Source: Sphingomonas folli (GTDB lineage Bacteria; Pseudomonadota; Alphaproteobacteria; Sphingomonadales; Sphingomonadaceae). Taken from it: a stretch of DNA of 64,000 bases. The notes under the pieces are model-generated. The model was given only the letters and a program-made list of their open reading frames with translations. It searched no databases and had not been told where the DNA came from. This document shows, piece after piece, positions 1-9,349 of the stretch. The translations under genes were made by a program, and so were the position numbers. The stretch covers positions 248,001 through 312,000 of the forward strand of contig NZ_JAHXZL010000005.1 in assembly GCF_019429525.1 (NCBI RefSeq). The letters run 5' to 3'. Within the stretch, counting starts at the first letter, position 1. Every line of letters starts with the position of its first letter.

Positions 1-917
1 GCGTAGCTGAGCGTGCCGCTCGTGATCTGGGCCGGGTTGAGATAGGGGGTGGCGTAGATGTCCGCCGCCTGGAGATAGTCGATCAGGTCGTCATGATCGA
101 CGAAAGCGTCGATGAAGGCGACGTTGTCGCCGACGCCGAGCTCCGCCGCGCGCGCCTTGAGCGAGTCGCGATACTTCTCGCCCTCGTGCGCCACGAGGTT
201 CGGATGGGTCGCGCCGAGCACGATGTACATCGCGTCGGGGTTCTTCTCGACCACCGCGGGCATCGCCTCGACGATGGTCTCGATCCCCTTGCCGGGCGCG
301 AGCAGGCCGAAGGTGAGGATCACGCGCTTGCCGTCCCAGCCGAAACGCGCCTTGAACGCGTCGGGCTCGGCGAAGGGCCGGTCAGGTACCCCGTGCGGGA
401 TCGTCGCGATCGACTTGGGGCTCGCGCCGTAGACACGCTCGAGGATCTCGCGGCCGCGCTCGGCCATGACGATCACCTTCGAGGCGCGGCGCAGCAGGCC
501 TTCCAGCACCGTGCGCTCGGACGCGCTCGGCTTCTCGAGCACGGTGTGAAGCGTCACGATCAGCGGGATCGACAACCGGTCGAGCAGCGAGAAGATGTGC
601 GCCCCCGCCTCGCCGCCGAAGATGCCATATTCGTGCTGGAGCCACAGCACCTGCGCGCCGCTCGCCTCGATCCGCCGCGCGGTGGCGACATAGGCGGAGA
701 GGTCGTGCTGCGGGATCGCCGCGGTCACCGCCTCGGGATAATCGTAGCGGCCCGGGTGATCGTCCATCGCGTAGACGTCGACCTGAACGTCGGGGAATCG
801 CGCCCGCAGCGCCTGGTAGGTGTCCGTCGTGAACGTCGCGATCCCGCACTGTCGCGGCAGGAAGTTCCCGATCAGCGCGATATGGTTGACGTCCTGCGGA
901 ACGGCCGACTGGTGCAT
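1..917 (-). CDS. Glycosyltransferase family 4 protein (3' end outside window)
   Basis: Only the first 305 or so codons are present; the gene runs off the left edge. Translating the reverse strand from ATG 917 gives an N-terminus with IGNFLPRQCGIATFTTD, a run typical of a family of GT4 (GT-B fold) glycosyltransferases. It is followed by a Rossmann-like core (VLWLQHEYGIFGGEAGAH, PLIVTLHT) and the start of the nucleotide-sugar domain (ILTFGLLAPGKGIETIVEAMP). Such enzymes transfer sugar from an activated donor at the cytoplasmic face of the membrane; the acceptor cannot be told from sequence. An AAGG run precedes the ATG. No signal peptide or membrane segment is seen. The next gene, queF, is on the same strand about 125 bp upstream, and no functional link is evident. 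Confidence 0.85.
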   Translation of the reverse strand, partial: MHQSAVPQDVNHIALIGNFLPRQCGIATFTTDTYQALRARFPDVQVDVYAMDDHPGRYDYPEAVTAAIPQHDLSAYVATARRIEASGAQVLWLQHEYGIFGGEAGAHIFSLLDRLSIPLIVTLHTVLEKPSASERTVLEGLLRRASKVIVMAERGREILERVYGASPKSIATIPHGVPDRPFAEPDAFKARFGWDGKRVILTFGLLAPGKGIETIVEAMPAVVEKNPDAMYIVLGATHPNLVAHEGEKYRDSLKARAAELGVGDNVAFIDAFVDHDDLIDYLQAADIYATPYLNPAQITSGTLSY

Positions 918-1040
918 CCTTCTACCTTCGCTGGTGCAGCACGCGGGCCACGTGGGCGCGCGCTCCCACTCTGAACCAGCCATGGCGTGATTGGTTGCAG
1001 TTTTGCTGCGCCGCGACAGGCCGGTTGTCGCTGATCGAGA

Positions 1041-1487
1041 TCAGCCGCGACCGCGGTAGGGTGCGACGCCCTGGTCGGGCAGCCACAGATCGGCCGGCGG
1101 CGCGGCCGACTGCCAGAAGACGTCGATCGGCATGCCGCCGCGCGGATACCAATAGCCGCCGATGCGCAGCCAGCGCGGGCGCATCTCCTCGTACAGTCGC
1201 TGGCCGATCCCCACCGTGCAATCCTCGTGGAAAGCCGCGTGATTGCGGAACGAGGCCAGGAACAGCTTGAGCGACTTGGACTCGACGATCGTCTCGCCGG
1301 GCACATAATCGAGCACGAGGTGCGCGAAGTCGGGCTGGCCGGTCACCGGACAGAGCGAGGTGAACTCGGGCTGGGTGAAGCGCACCAGATAAGTCTGGCC
1401 GAGGCGCGGATTGGGGACATAGTCGAGCACCGCCTCCAGCGGCGAGGCGGGGAGCGGGCTGTTCTGGCCAAGATGCATCGGGGTCAT
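1041..1487 (-). CDS. queF: NADPH-dependent 7-cyano-7-deazaguanine reductase QueF
   Basis: QueF reduces preQ0 to preQ1 in the queuosine tRNA-modification pathway, in the cytoplasm. At 148 aa the protein matches the short unimodular class. The nucleophilic Cys that forms the thioimide is C46 ([11 protein letters not shown]), and the QueF motif appears as [15 protein letters not shown], followed by FHED. ATG 1487 is chosen. An in-frame ATG at 1478 would shorten it by three residues, and neither start has a strong Shine-Dalgarno sequence. It is divergent from sseA with about 75 bp between start codons, so both promoters must sit in that gap. Confidence 0.95.
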   Translation of the reverse strand: MTPMHLGQNSPLPASPLEAVLDYVPNPRLGQTYLVRFTQPEFTSLCPVTGQPDFAHLVLDYVPGETIVESKSLKLFLASFRNHAAFHEDCTVGIGQRLYEEMRPRWLRIGGYWYPRGGMPIDVFWQSAAPPADLWLPDQGVAPYRGRG

Positions 1488-1562
1488 GCGCGCGCACATA
1501 AGCGCGCGCGCCGCGTAATGCGACCTGTTGCCGGCCTCGCAGGCGCGGCTATGAGAGAGGTC

Positions 1563-2417
1563 ATGGAACCGCTCGTCCCCGCCTCCTGGCTCGCCGACCA
1601 GCTCGGCGCGCCCGACCTGCGCGTGCTCGACGCCAGCTACGACGCGCTGCTGCCCGGCGAGCCGCCGCGCGACCACGCCGCGGAATACCGCGCCGGCCAC
1701 GTGCCGGGCGCGCTGTTCATGGACCTGGCGGGCTTCTCCGATACGTCGAGCGACCTTCCCTCGACCATGCCGGGCGCGGCTCAGTTCGCCGCGCGCGCGG
1801 CGCGGCTGGGGATCGAGCCCGCGAGCCGGATCGTGCTCTACGACGACGCGCCCCACCATACCGCGGCGCGCGCCTGGGTGATGCTGCGCGCGTTCGGATA
1901 TGAGCGGGTCGCGCTGCTCGACGGCGGCCTGGCGGCGTGGAAGCGGGCCGGGCTCCCGCTCGAGCAGGGCGACGGCGCCGTGCCAGCGCGCGCGGTCGAC
2001 GCCGGCACCGGCACCGGCACCGCGGGGCTGCGCGATCTCGCCGCGATGCGCTCGATCCAGCGCGACGGCAGCGAGCAGATCGTGGACGCGCGCTCCGCGG
2101 CGCGCTTCACCGGCGAGGAGCCCGACCCGCGCGCGGGCGTCGCCCCCGGTCACATGCCGGGCGCGCGCAACCTCCCCTACAAGCGGCTGTTCGACGAGGA
2201 CGGGCGGTGGAAGCGCGGCGAGGCGCTCGCCGCCGCCTTCCGCGACGCCGGGATCGATCTCGACCGACCGATGGTGATGACCTGCGGCTCGGGGATCACC
2301 GCCAGCGTGCTCGCCTTCGGCGCGCACCTGCTCGGCCGCGACGCCGCGGTGTATGACGGCAGCTGGACCGAGTGGGGCGCGGACCCGAGCACGCCCAAGG
2401 CGACGGGGGCGGCATGA
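1563..2417 (+). CDS. sseA: Sulfurtransferase, 3-mercaptopyruvate/thiosulfate type
   Basis: This is a two-domain rhodanese of 284 aa. The N-terminal inactive rhodanese domain contains [14 protein letters not shown] and [13 protein letters not shown]. The C-terminal active domain carries the persulfide Cys C241 in [10 protein letters not shown] loop of the form CG(S/T)G is typical of mercaptopyruvate sulfurtransferases, whereas thiosulfate sulfurtransferases tend to have CRxG/CRKG, so SseA is the better call. ATG 1563 is chosen because GAGAGG lies just upstream; ATG 1551 is an in-frame alternative. The stop overlaps the start of metC (ATGA), so the two sulfur-metabolism genes are probably translationally coupled. 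Confidence 0.92.
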   Translation: MEPLVPASWLADQLGAPDLRVLDASYDALLPGEPPRDHAAEYRAGHVPGALFMDLAGFSDTSSDLPSTMPGAAQFAARAARLGIEPASRIVLYDDAPHHTAARAWVMLRAFGYERVALLDGGLAAWKRAGLPLEQGDGAVPARAVDAGTGTGTAGLRDLAAMRSIQRDGSEQIVDARSAARFTGEEPDPRAGVAPGHMPGARNLPYKRLFDEDGRWKRGEALAAAFRDAGIDLDRPMVMTCGSGITASVLAFGAHLLGRDAAVYDGSWTEWGADPSTPKATGAA

Positions 2418-3607
2418 GCGACCGACCAGTGAAGCCCGCCACGCGCGTCGTCCAGGCCGGGCGGCGCGACGAGTGGACCGGCGGGGTCGTCAACACGCCG
2501 GTGTGGCGCGCCTCGACGATCCTCTACGACGACGTCGCGCACCTGCGCGCGACCGGCGCGCGCGACACGCACCACCGCCTCTTCTACGGCCGCCGCGGCA
2601 CGCCGACGCAGTGGAGCCTGGCCGACGCGCTCACCGAGCTCGAGCCCGGCGCCGAGGCCACCTTCCTCTATCCCTCGGGCGTCGCCGCGATCGCGGCCTG
2701 CCTGCTGACCCTGCTCTCACCCGGCGACGAGCTGCTGCTGGTCGACAGCGCCTATGACCCGACCCGCTCGCTCGCCGACAGATTGCTCGCGCGGATGGGG
2801 ATCACGACGCGCTACTACGATCCGCTGATCGGCGCGGGCATCGCCGCGCTGATCGGCGAGCGCACGCGCGCGATCTTCATGGAGAGCCCGGGCAGCCTCA
2901 CGTTCGAGGTGCAGGACGTGCCCGCGATCGTCGCCGCCGCCCAGGCGCGCGGGGTGGCGACGGTGATCGACAATACCTGGGCGACGCCCCTGCTCTTCCC
3001 GGTGATCGGGCTGGGCGTCGATTACGCGGTGCTCGCCTGCACCAAATATATCGGCGGCCACTCGGACGTGATGATGGGCTCGGTGACCGCGGCGCCGGGC
3101 CGGTTCGCGGCGCTGCGCGACACCAGCTTCCAGCTCGGCCAGGTGATCAGCGCGGACGACGCCTTCCTCGGCAGCCGCGGGCTGCGCACGATGGCGGTGC
3201 GGCTGGCGCAGCACGAGCGCGGCGCGCTGACGGTGGCGCGCTGGCTCGAGGCGCGGCCCGAGGTGGCGCGCGTGCTCCACCCCGCGCTGCCGTCCTGCCC
3301 GGGACACGATCTATGGAAGCGCGACTTCGCGGGGGCGTCGGGGCTGTTCTCGTTCGTGCTGGCGGGCGGCGGCGACGCGGCGCGGACCGCGCTGATCGAC
3401 TCGCTCGACCATTTCGGCATCGGCTATAGCTGGGGCGGGTTCGAGAGCCTGGCGGTGCCGATCGACCCGCAGCGCCATCGCAGCGCGACCGAGTGCGCGT
3501 TCGAGGGGCCGCTGGTGCGGCTGCAGATCGGCCTCGAAGACCCGGACGACCTGATCGCCGACCTGGAGCGCGGGCTGGCGGCGTGGCGCGGGGCGGTGGC
3601 GGGGTAG
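2414..3607 (+). CDS. metC: Cystathionine beta-lyase
   Basis: This PLP-dependent Cys/Met metabolism enzyme (397 aa) would cleave cystathionine to homocysteine, pyruvate and ammonia in methionine synthesis. The Schiff-base lysine is K211 in [11 protein letters not shown]. Other family motifs are the PLP-binding [20 protein letters not shown], and the C-terminal SWGGFESL typical of MetC rather than gamma-synthases. It starts inside the sseA stop codon (ATGA), giving an sseA-metC operon. The first 40 residues include a family-typical [12 protein letters not shown] segment. A palindromic repeat follows the stop. Confidence 0.93.
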   Translation: MSDRPVKPATRVVQAGRRDEWTGGVVNTPVWRASTILYDDVAHLRATGARDTHHRLFYGRRGTPTQWSLADALTELEPGAEATFLYPSGVAAIAACLLTLLSPGDELLLVDSAYDPTRSLADRLLARMGITTRYYDPLIGAGIAALIGERTRAIFMESPGSLTFEVQDVPAIVAAAQARGVATVIDNTWATPLLFPVIGLGVDYAVLACTKYIGGHSDVMMGSVTAAPGRFAALRDTSFQLGQVISADDAFLGSRGLRTMAVRLAQHERGALTVARWLEARPEVARVLHPALPSCPGHDLWKRDFAGASGLFSFVLAGGGDAARTALIDSLDHFGIGYSWGGFESLAVPIDPQRHRSATECAFEGPLVRLQIGLEDPDDLIADLERGLAAWRGAVAG

Positions 3608-3644
3608 CGACGATCCGTTCTCCCGGGATGCGGGAGGCTGGCAA

Positions 3645-3782
3645 GATCCTCCGCTGCAACGGGAGGTGGCGCGCGCAGCGCGACGGAGGGGTATCACCGT
3701 CGGCGTCGGAGGGTGGACTCACCACCCGCGACACCCCTCCGTCAGGCCTCCGGCCCGCCACCTCCCCTCGCAGGGGAGGATC
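3645..3782. repeat. Large intergenic palindromic repeat, family A copy 1
   Basis: This inverted repeat lies between the convergent metC and bamF genes. Outer arms CGGGAGGTGGC and GCCACCTCCC enclose inner arms GACGGAGGGGT and ACCCCTCCGTC, and the right arm is followed by a small CCCCTCGCAGGGG hairpin. A second copy with the same arm order lies at 36933-37069. It probably folds into a long hairpin in both transcripts and could serve as a bidirectional terminator. Confidence 0.8.
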
Positions 3783-3873
3783 GATGGCAAATCGCTGAAT
3801 TGGCGATCAGTCAGCCGGCTCGACCGAGACGCGGACCGACCTCCCCACGAGATCGCCCGCCGTCCCCGCCCCT

Positions 3874-4347
3874 TTACTGCTGCGGCGTCGGCGTCGCGGG
3901 CGTGGCCGCCGGCGCGGCCGGCGCCGCAGCGGCGGCACCCGCGCTGGCGCGCGCGTCCTGGCCGTCACCCTGCGGCGCGGCGATGATGTCGCGCGTGGTC
4001 TGGCCCTTGTCGACGACGTTGGTCTTGGGGTCGCCCGCCTCCGAGCGGATGCCCGTGGGCGCCGCGCCGGTGCCGCCGGCCTGGTCGACCACGCCGGCCT
4101 CGGCCGCGCTGCGCTGCGCCGGACCGCCGAACAAGGCGTCGAGCGCCTGCGCCTGCGGGTTGTTGCCCTGGGTGCGCGCGGCACCCGGCTGCGGCGGCAC
4201 CAGCGCGAAATCGGGCGGGATGATCAGCGGCGCCTGGCGCGCCACCGCGAACTCGTCGGGGCGGGCGCGGTCGTAGCCGCGCTTGCCGCAGCCGGCGAGC
4301 AGGGCGAGCATCGCCATACCGGACACCGCGACGACAGACTTACGCAT
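3874..4347 (-). CDS. DUF3035 / BamF-type outer-membrane lipoprotein
   Basis: This is a 157-aa predicted lipoprotein. The lipobox LLAGC follows a short signal peptide beginning MRKSVVAVSG. The segment after it, RARPDEFAVARQAPLIIPPD then FALVPPQPG, is the DUF3035 signature, a family annotated as BamF, a lipoprotein linked to the beta-barrel assembly machine in alphaproteobacteria. The rest is low-complexity Ala/Pro/Gly, ending in a PAAPAATPATPTP tail. ATG 4347 is preferred because GGAG lies seven bases upstream; ATG 4353 is too close to it. The reading frame overlaps the end of lspA by a few codons, placing it in the ileS-lspA-bamF run, next to the signal peptidase that would process it. Confidence 0.8.
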   Translation of the reverse strand: MRKSVVAVSGMAMLALLAGCGKRGYDRARPDEFAVARQAPLIIPPDFALVPPQPGAARTQGNNPQAQALDALFGGPAQRSAAEAGVVDQAGGTGAAPTGIRSEAGDPKTNVVDKGQTTRDIIAAPQGDGQDARASAGAAAAAPAAPAATPATPTPQQ

Positions 4348-4852
4348 GGACATTCTCCGAAGGATCGGGGCGCTTCTCGCGGATCAGGAGCGCGCGCACC
4401 AGCAGAATCAGCACGCCGATGGTAATCGCGGCGTCGGCGACGTTGAAGACCAGGAAGGGCCGCCACTCGCCGAAATGAAGGTCGGCGAAGTCGACCACAT
4501 AGCCCAGCCGGACGCGATCGAGGATGTTGCCGACCGCGCCGCCCAGCACCAGGCCGAGCGCGGCCTGCTCGCCGGTCTTCTCCTCGCGGAACATCCACAC
4601 CGCGACCGCCACCGCGATCGCGCCGGTGAAGGCGACGAGCAGCCAGCGCATCGTGTCGGTCTCGGCGCGCAGCATGCCGAGCGACACGCCCTCGTTCTTG
4701 GTGAAGCGCAGGTCGAAGATCGGCAGGATCTCGCGATAGGCGCCGAGGAAGTCGATCGCGAGCGGGCCGGTGACGACCCATTTCACCAGCTGGTCGACCA
4801 CGAACACGACGAGCGCGATGGCCAGCCCGAGGCGCGGCAGCGAGCGGCTCAC
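4340..4852 (-). CDS. lspA: Lipoprotein signal peptidase (signal peptidase II)
   Basis: LspA cleaves prolipoproteins at the lipobox in the inner membrane. At 170 aa, with four hydrophobic segments, it has the family length. The two catalytic Asp motifs are present: GNILDRVRLG and FNVADAAITIG. The N-terminal DQLVKWVV and the loop TKNEGVSLG (family: NxGxaFg) also fit. The start is GTG 4852, which overlaps the ileS stop as GTGA. The ileS-lspA order is widely conserved. The next gene encodes a lipoprotein likely to be its substrate. Confidence 0.95.
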   Translation of the reverse strand: MSRSLPRLGLAIALVVFVVDQLVKWVVTGPLAIDFLGAYREILPIFDLRFTKNEGVSLGMLRAETDTMRWLLVAFTGAIAVAVAVWMFREEKTGEQAALGLVLGGAVGNILDRVRLGYVVDFADLHFGEWRPFLVFNVADAAITIGVLILLVRALLIREKRPDPSENVHA

Positions 4853-7674
4853 GCGCCCGTCCCCACCACGGCGGCGCAGCGGTCGCACAGCGCGTCGTCC
4901 ACCGTCACCTCGGGCAGGTGACGCCAGCAGCGGCCGCACTTGTGATAGTCGGTCCGGGTCACGTCGACGCCATGGCCCGGGGTCACCTTGGCCACGATGA
5001 ACGTCTCGGCGAGCTGCGCGGCGTCGAGCGGCAGGTCGGGCACGGTCACCTCGGCCTCCAGGCTGGAGCGCACGATCTTCTCGCGGCGCAGCGGCTCGAT
5101 CGCCTCGGTCACGCGGACGCGCAGCGCGCGCACCGCCTGCCAGCGCGCCGAGATGTCCTCCGCGGCGGGATCGGGCAGGATCGGCCATTCCAGGAAGTGC
5201 ACCGAGCTCGCCTCGTCGGGGAAGCGCGTCTGCCACACCTCCTCGGCGGTGAAGACCAGCACGGGCGCGGCGTAGCGCACCAGCGCGTGGAACAGCACGT
5301 CGAGCACGGTGCGATAGGCGCGGCGCTTCACGTCGTCGGCGGCGTCGCAGTAGAGCGAGTCCTTGCGCACGTCGAAGAAGAAGGCCGACAGGTCCTCGTT
5401 GGCGAAGTCGGCGAGCAGGCGGACGTAGCGGTTGAACTCGAATCCGCGCGCCGCCTCCCTCAGCTCCATGTCGAGCGCGTGGAGCAGGTGGAGCACGTAG
5501 CGTTCCAGCTCGGGCATCTCGGCGACCGGCACGCGCTCCTCCTCGGCGAAGCCGTCGAGCGCGCCGAGCAGGTAGCGGAAGGTGTTGCGCAGCTTGCGGT
5601 ACGCGTCCGAGGCGGTGGCGAGCACCTCCTTGCCGATGCGGATGTCGTCGAAATAGTCGGTCGACACCGCCCACAGCCGCAGGATGTCCGCGCCCGACTC
5701 GCCGATCACCTTGAGCGGGTCGACGACGTTGCCGAGGCTCTTCGACATCTTGCGGCCCTGGCCGTCGAGCGCGAAGCCATGGGTGAGCACCGCGTCATAG
5801 GGCGCGCGCCCGCGCGTGCCGCAGCTCTCCAGCAGCGACGACTGGAACCAGCCGCGATGCTGGTCCGAGCCCTCGACGTAGAGGTTGGCGCGAGTCCCCG
5901 CGCCGTAGCGCGCCTCGACGACGAAGGCGTGGGTGGACCCTGAGTCGAACCACACGTCGAGGATGTCGTTGACCGGCTCATAGTCGGCGAGGTCGTGCGC
6001 GTCGCCGAGCAGCAGCTGGTGGTCGGCGGTGAACCAGGCGTCGGCGCCGCCGTCGCGGAAGGCCGCGACGATGCGCGCGTTGACCGCCGGGTCGTTGAGA
6101 TACTGGCCGGTGGCGCGGTTCACGTAGAGCGCGATCGGCACGCCCCAGGCGCGCTGGCGGCTGATCACCCAGTCGGGGCGGCCCTCCACCATCGAGCGGA
6201 TGCGGTTCTCCGCGCGCGGCGGCACCCACTGGGTGCGCGCGATGGCGTCGAGCGCGAGCTGGCGGAGGGTGGCGCCGTTGCCACGCTCGGCCTCGTTCGC
6301 CGCAGCCGTCCCGGCAGTGGCGGAGTCACCCGCCGCCGCGCCGTTCGCCACGTCCATCGGGATGAACCATTGCGGGGTCGCGCGGAAGATCACCTTCGCT
6401 TTCGAGCGCCACGAGTGCGGATAGCTGTGCTGGAAGTCGTCGCTCGCGCCGAGCAGCGCGCCCGCCGCGCGCAGGTCGGCGCAGATCGGCCCCCCGCTAG
6501 CCACGAACTTCTTGTTGATGACGCTGCCCTGCCCGCCGAGCCACGCCCAGTCGGCGCGGTAGAAGCCCGCGGCGTCGACCGCGAACACCGGCTCGATGCC
6601 GTTGGCCTTGCACAGCAGGAAATCGTCCTCGCCGTGGTCGGGCGCCATATGGACCAGCCCGGTGCCCGCGTCGGTGGTGACGAAGTCGCCCTCGAGGAAC
6701 GGCCGCGGCGTCGCGAAGAAGCCGCCGAGCTGGTGCATCGGATGACGCGCGGTCGCGCCCTCCAGCACCGGACCCTTGATGAGCGCGACGATCTTGCCCA
6801 TCGGGATGCCGGTGCGTTTGGTGAAGGCGGGCATCAGCGGCTCGGCGACGAGATAGCGCCGGCCGTCGTGCTCGAACTGGAGATAGTCGATCGCCGAACC
6901 GTAGGCGAGCGCCTGGTTGACCGGGATCGTCCAGGGCGTGGTCGTCCAGATCACCGCCAGCGTGCCGGCGAGGCCCGGGTATTCGGGGCAGTCGATCACC
7001 TCGAAGCCGACGTCGATCTGGGTCGAGACGACGTCCTCATACTCGACCTCGGCCTCGGCGAGCGCGGTCTTCTCCACCGGGCTCCACATCACCGGCTTGG
7101 CGCCGCGGTAGAGCTGGCCGCTCTCGGCGAACTTGAGCAGCTCGCCCGCGATCACCGCCTCGGCCTCGTAGCGCATGGTGAGATAGGGATGGTCCCAGTC
7201 TCCCATCACGCCGAGCCGCTGGAACTGCTCCTTCTGGATCTGCACCCAATTGTCGGCATAGGCGCGGCACTCGGCGCGGAACTGCGCGACCGGCACCTGG
7301 TCCTTGTCGAGCTTCTTGGCGCGGTAGGATTCCTCGACCTTCCACTCGATCGGCAGGCCGTGGCAGTCCCACCCGGGCACATAGGGCGCGTCATAGCCCA
7401 TCAGCGAGCGGCTGCGGACGATCACGTCCTTCAGCACCTTGTTCATCGCGTGGCCCATGTGGATGTCGCCGTTGGCGTAGGGCGGACCGTCGTGGAGGAT
7501 CCAGCGCTCGCGCCCCTGGCGCTGTTCGCGCAGGCGCTCGTACAGCCCGATCCGCTTCCAGCGGTCGAGGATCGCGGGCTCCTTCTGCGCGAGCCCCGCC
7601 TTCATCGGGAAGTCGGTCTTCGGCAGGAAGACGGTGGCGCGCCAGTCGCGCGGCGTGTCGGGTGCGTCGGCCAT
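4849..7674 (-). CDS. ileS: Isoleucyl-tRNA synthetase
   Basis: This class I aminoacyl-tRNA synthetase (941 aa) charges tRNA-Ile. The ATP-binding HIGH-type motif reads GDIHMGHAMNK and the KMSKS loop reads GRKMSKSLGN. The CP1 editing domain contains TTTPWTIP. The C-terminal zinc finger is intact, with CGRCWRHLPEV and LCDRCAAVV. An Ala/Gly/Asn-rich stretch of about 25 residues, between MDVANG and LRQLALDAI (DNA about 6275-6360), is unusual and looks like a local insertion. ATG 7674 is used; ATG 7683 is an in-frame alternative. The gene lies in the folA-ribF-ileS-lspA run. Confidence 0.96.
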   Translation of the reverse strand: MADAPDTPRDWRATVFLPKTDFPMKAGLAQKEPAILDRWKRIGLYERLREQRQGRERWILHDGPPYANGDIHMGHAMNKVLKDVIVRSRSLMGYDAPYVPGWDCHGLPIEWKVEESYRAKKLDKDQVPVAQFRAECRAYADNWVQIQKEQFQRLGVMGDWDHPYLTMRYEAEAVIAGELLKFAESGQLYRGAKPVMWSPVEKTALAEAEVEYEDVVSTQIDVGFEVIDCPEYPGLAGTLAVIWTTTPWTIPVNQALAYGSAIDYLQFEHDGRRYLVAEPLMPAFTKRTGIPMGKIVALIKGPVLEGATARHPMHQLGGFFATPRPFLEGDFVTTDAGTGLVHMAPDHGEDDFLLCKANGIEPVFAVDAAGFYRADWAWLGGQGSVINKKFVASGGPICADLRAAGALLGASDDFQHSYPHSWRSKAKVIFRATPQWFIPMDVANGAAAGDSATAGTAAANEAERGNGATLRQLALDAIARTQWVPPRAENRIRSMVEGRPDWVISRQRAWGVPIALYVNRATGQYLNDPAVNARIVAAFRDGGADAWFTADHQLLLGDAHDLADYEPVNDILDVWFDSGSTHAFVVEARYGAGTRANLYVEGSDQHRGWFQSSLLESCGTRGRAPYDAVLTHGFALDGQGRKMSKSLGNVVDPLKVIGESGADILRLWAVSTDYFDDIRIGKEVLATASDAYRKLRNTFRYLLGALDGFAEEERVPVAEMPELERYVLHLLHALDMELREAARGFEFNRYVRLLADFANEDLSAFFFDVRKDSLYCDAADDVKRRAYRTVLDVLFHALVRYAAPVLVFTAEEVWQTRFPDEASSVHFLEWPILPDPAAEDISARWQAVRALRVRVTEAIEPLRREKIVRSSLEAEVTVPDLPLDAAQLAETFIVAKVTPGHGVDVTRTDYHKCGRCWRHLPEVTVDDALCDRCAAVVGTGA

Positions 7675-7698
7675 GTGGGGCATGGCCTTAGCGCCGCG

Positions 7699-8625
7699 TC
7701 AGCGCGCCAGCAACGCCCGCGCCGCGGCGCAGTCCGAGTCCATCTGCGCCACCAGCGCGTCGAGCGTGTCGAACTTCGCCTCGGGGCGGATGAAGTCGAT
7801 CAGCTCGACCTCGAGCGTCTGGTCGTAGAGATCGCCCGAGAAGTCGAAGAAGAAGGGTTCGAGCAGCTCCTTGGGCGGGTCGAAGCTGGGCCGGATGCCG
7901 AGATTGGCGGCGCCGTCGAGCACGCGCCCGTCCGCCAGCCGCCCGCGCACCGCGTAGATGCCGTAGGCGGGGCGCAGATATTTGCCCATGTCGAGGTTGG
8001 CGGTGGGATAGCCGATCGTGCGGCCGAGCTTGTCGCCGTGCTGCACCACGCCCTCGATCGCGAACGGCCGGGTGAGCAGCCGCGCCGCGCCGCGCGGATC
8101 TCCCGCGCCGAGCGCGGAGCGGATCCGCGTGGAGGAGACCGGCTCGCCGCCGAGCATCACCGCGCCCACGGTGTCGACCGAGAAGCCGTTGGCCGAGCCG
8201 GCGGCGCGCAGCGTGGCGATGTCGCCGCTCTTGCGGTGGCCGAAGGTGAAGTCCTCCCCCGTCACCACCCCGCCGACGCGCAGCGCGCCGACCAGCCGCT
8301 CGGCGGTGAAGGCGTCGGCGTGGAGCCCGGCGAGAGTCTCGTCGAAATGGAACACCACCATGGCGTCGGCGCCCGCGGCGGCGAAGAGGCGCGCGCGCTG
8401 GTCGAGCGTGGTGAGCCGGAACGGCGGCGTATCGGGGCGGAAGTAGCGCACCGGGTGGGGATCGAAGGTGGCGACCAGCGCGGGCCGCCCCTCGGCGCGC
8501 GCGCGCTCCACCGCGCGGCCGACGACCGCCTGGTGACCGAGGTGAAAACCGTCGAAATTGCCCAGCGCGACGATCCCGCCGGCCAGCCCGGCCGGCACCG
8601 CCGAGCCGCCGTCAAGCCGCTCCAT
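7699..8625 (-). CDS. ribF: Bifunctional riboflavin kinase / FAD synthetase
   Basis: RibF phosphorylates riboflavin to FMN and adenylates FMN to FAD. The N-terminal FAD-synthetase domain has GNFDGFHLGHQ and TFDPHP, with STRIRSALGAG closing the nucleotidyltransferase part. The C-terminal flavokinase domain has HGDKLGRTIGYPTANL and GAANLGIRPSFD. Its 308 aa is normal for the family. It sits 25 bp upstream of ileS, and the ribF-ileS-lspA order is common in proteobacteria. AAGG lies about eight bases before ATG 8625. Confidence 0.95.
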   Translation of the reverse strand: MERLDGGSAVPAGLAGGIVALGNFDGFHLGHQAVVGRAVERARAEGRPALVATFDPHPVRYFRPDTPPFRLTTLDQRARLFAAAGADAMVVFHFDETLAGLHADAFTAERLVGALRVGGVVTGEDFTFGHRKSGDIATLRAAGSANGFSVDTVGAVMLGGEPVSSTRIRSALGAGDPRGAARLLTRPFAIEGVVQHGDKLGRTIGYPTANLDMGKYLRPAYGIYAVRGRLADGRVLDGAANLGIRPSFDPPKELLEPFFFDFSGDLYDQTLEVELIDFIRPEAKFDTLDALVAQMDSDCAAARALLAR

Positions 8626-8664
8626 GCGCGGCGCCTTAGCGGCTCGGCCGGCGCGGTGCCAGCG

Positions 8665-9144
8665 TCACCGTGCCAGCGTGACGAAGTCGTAGCCGGGGCG
8701 GTCGCCTTCGGCAGGGTGCGACTCGCGCGCCAGCTCGCGCCAGCCGGTGAACGCGGGGACGATCGCGTCCCCCGCCGGCTCGGCATGGACCTCGGTGAGC
8801 TCGACCCGATCGGCCCGGTCGAGCAGCAGCGCGAAGATCTCGGCGCCGCCGATCACCGCGACGCGCGCGTCCGGGTCGCCGGCGCGGGCGAGCGCGAGGG
8901 CGGCCTCGGGCGAGTGCGCCACCTCGGCGCCCGCGGCATGCCACGCCGGGTCGCGCGTGAGCACGATATGGCGGCGCCCCGGCAGCGGCGCCGGGAAGCT
9001 CTCGAAGGTCCTGCGCCCCATCACCATCGCCTGCCCCATGGTGAGCGCCTTGAAGCGCCTGAGATCGGCGGGCAGATGCCAGGGCAGTCGCCCGTCGACG
9101 CCGATGACGCCGTTGTCGGCGCGCGCGAGGACGAAGGTGATCAT
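8665..9144 (-). CDS. folA: Dihydrofolate reductase
   Basis: This NADPH-dependent enzyme regenerates tetrahydrofolate for thymidylate and purine synthesis. It is 159 aa, starting MITFVLARADNGVIG. Motifs seen are LPWHLPADLRRFK (substrate pocket), MGRRTFES (NADPH site) and VIGGAEIF. ATG 9144 is the natural start; the open frame extends further upstream to 9237 but without homology. A palindromic repeat lies immediately upstream. The gene leads the reverse-strand run into ribF and ileS. thyA is 5 kb away and not adjacent, as it often is elsewhere. Confidence 0.95.
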   Translation of the reverse strand: MITFVLARADNGVIGVDGRLPWHLPADLRRFKALTMGQAMVMGRRTFESFPAPLPGRRHIVLTRDPAWHAAGAEVAHSPEAALALARAGDPDARVAVIGGAEIFALLLDRADRVELTEVHAEPAGDAIVPAFTGWRELARESHPAEGDRPGYDFVTLAR

Positions 9145-9230
9145 GCGCGCGGGTGGTAGCGGGCGGCGGTGGCGGGGGCCAGTGGTTCGGCGCCCTGCTT
9201 GTCTGCCGCCGAGCGGCTCGCCCCACACAG

Positions 9231-9327
9231 GCGTCATCCTGAACTTGTTTCAGGATCCACTGTCGGGCAGGCGCCGCCGACGACGGACCAGTGGCACCGT
9301 GGATCCTGAAACGAGTTCAGGATGACG
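9231..9327. repeat. Palindromic repeat, family B (poxB downstream side)
   Basis: This 97-bp element has terminal arms GTCATCCTGAACTTGTTTC and GAAACGAGTTCAGGATGAC, with inner AGGATCCAC and GTGGATCCT. The closest relative in the window is 11133-11229 on the other side of poxB. Its symmetry suggests an RNA hairpin or a mobile MITE/REP-like unit. Confidence 0.85.
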
Positions 9328-9349
9328 CCGTTCGGGTCGTTCTGCGCCC

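Noticed and set aside
5995..9159. A 1054-codon + strand frame
   Set aside because: It is antisense to ileS, ribF and folA and shows no domain similarity; its composition is Arg/His/Asp-rich as in shadow frames.
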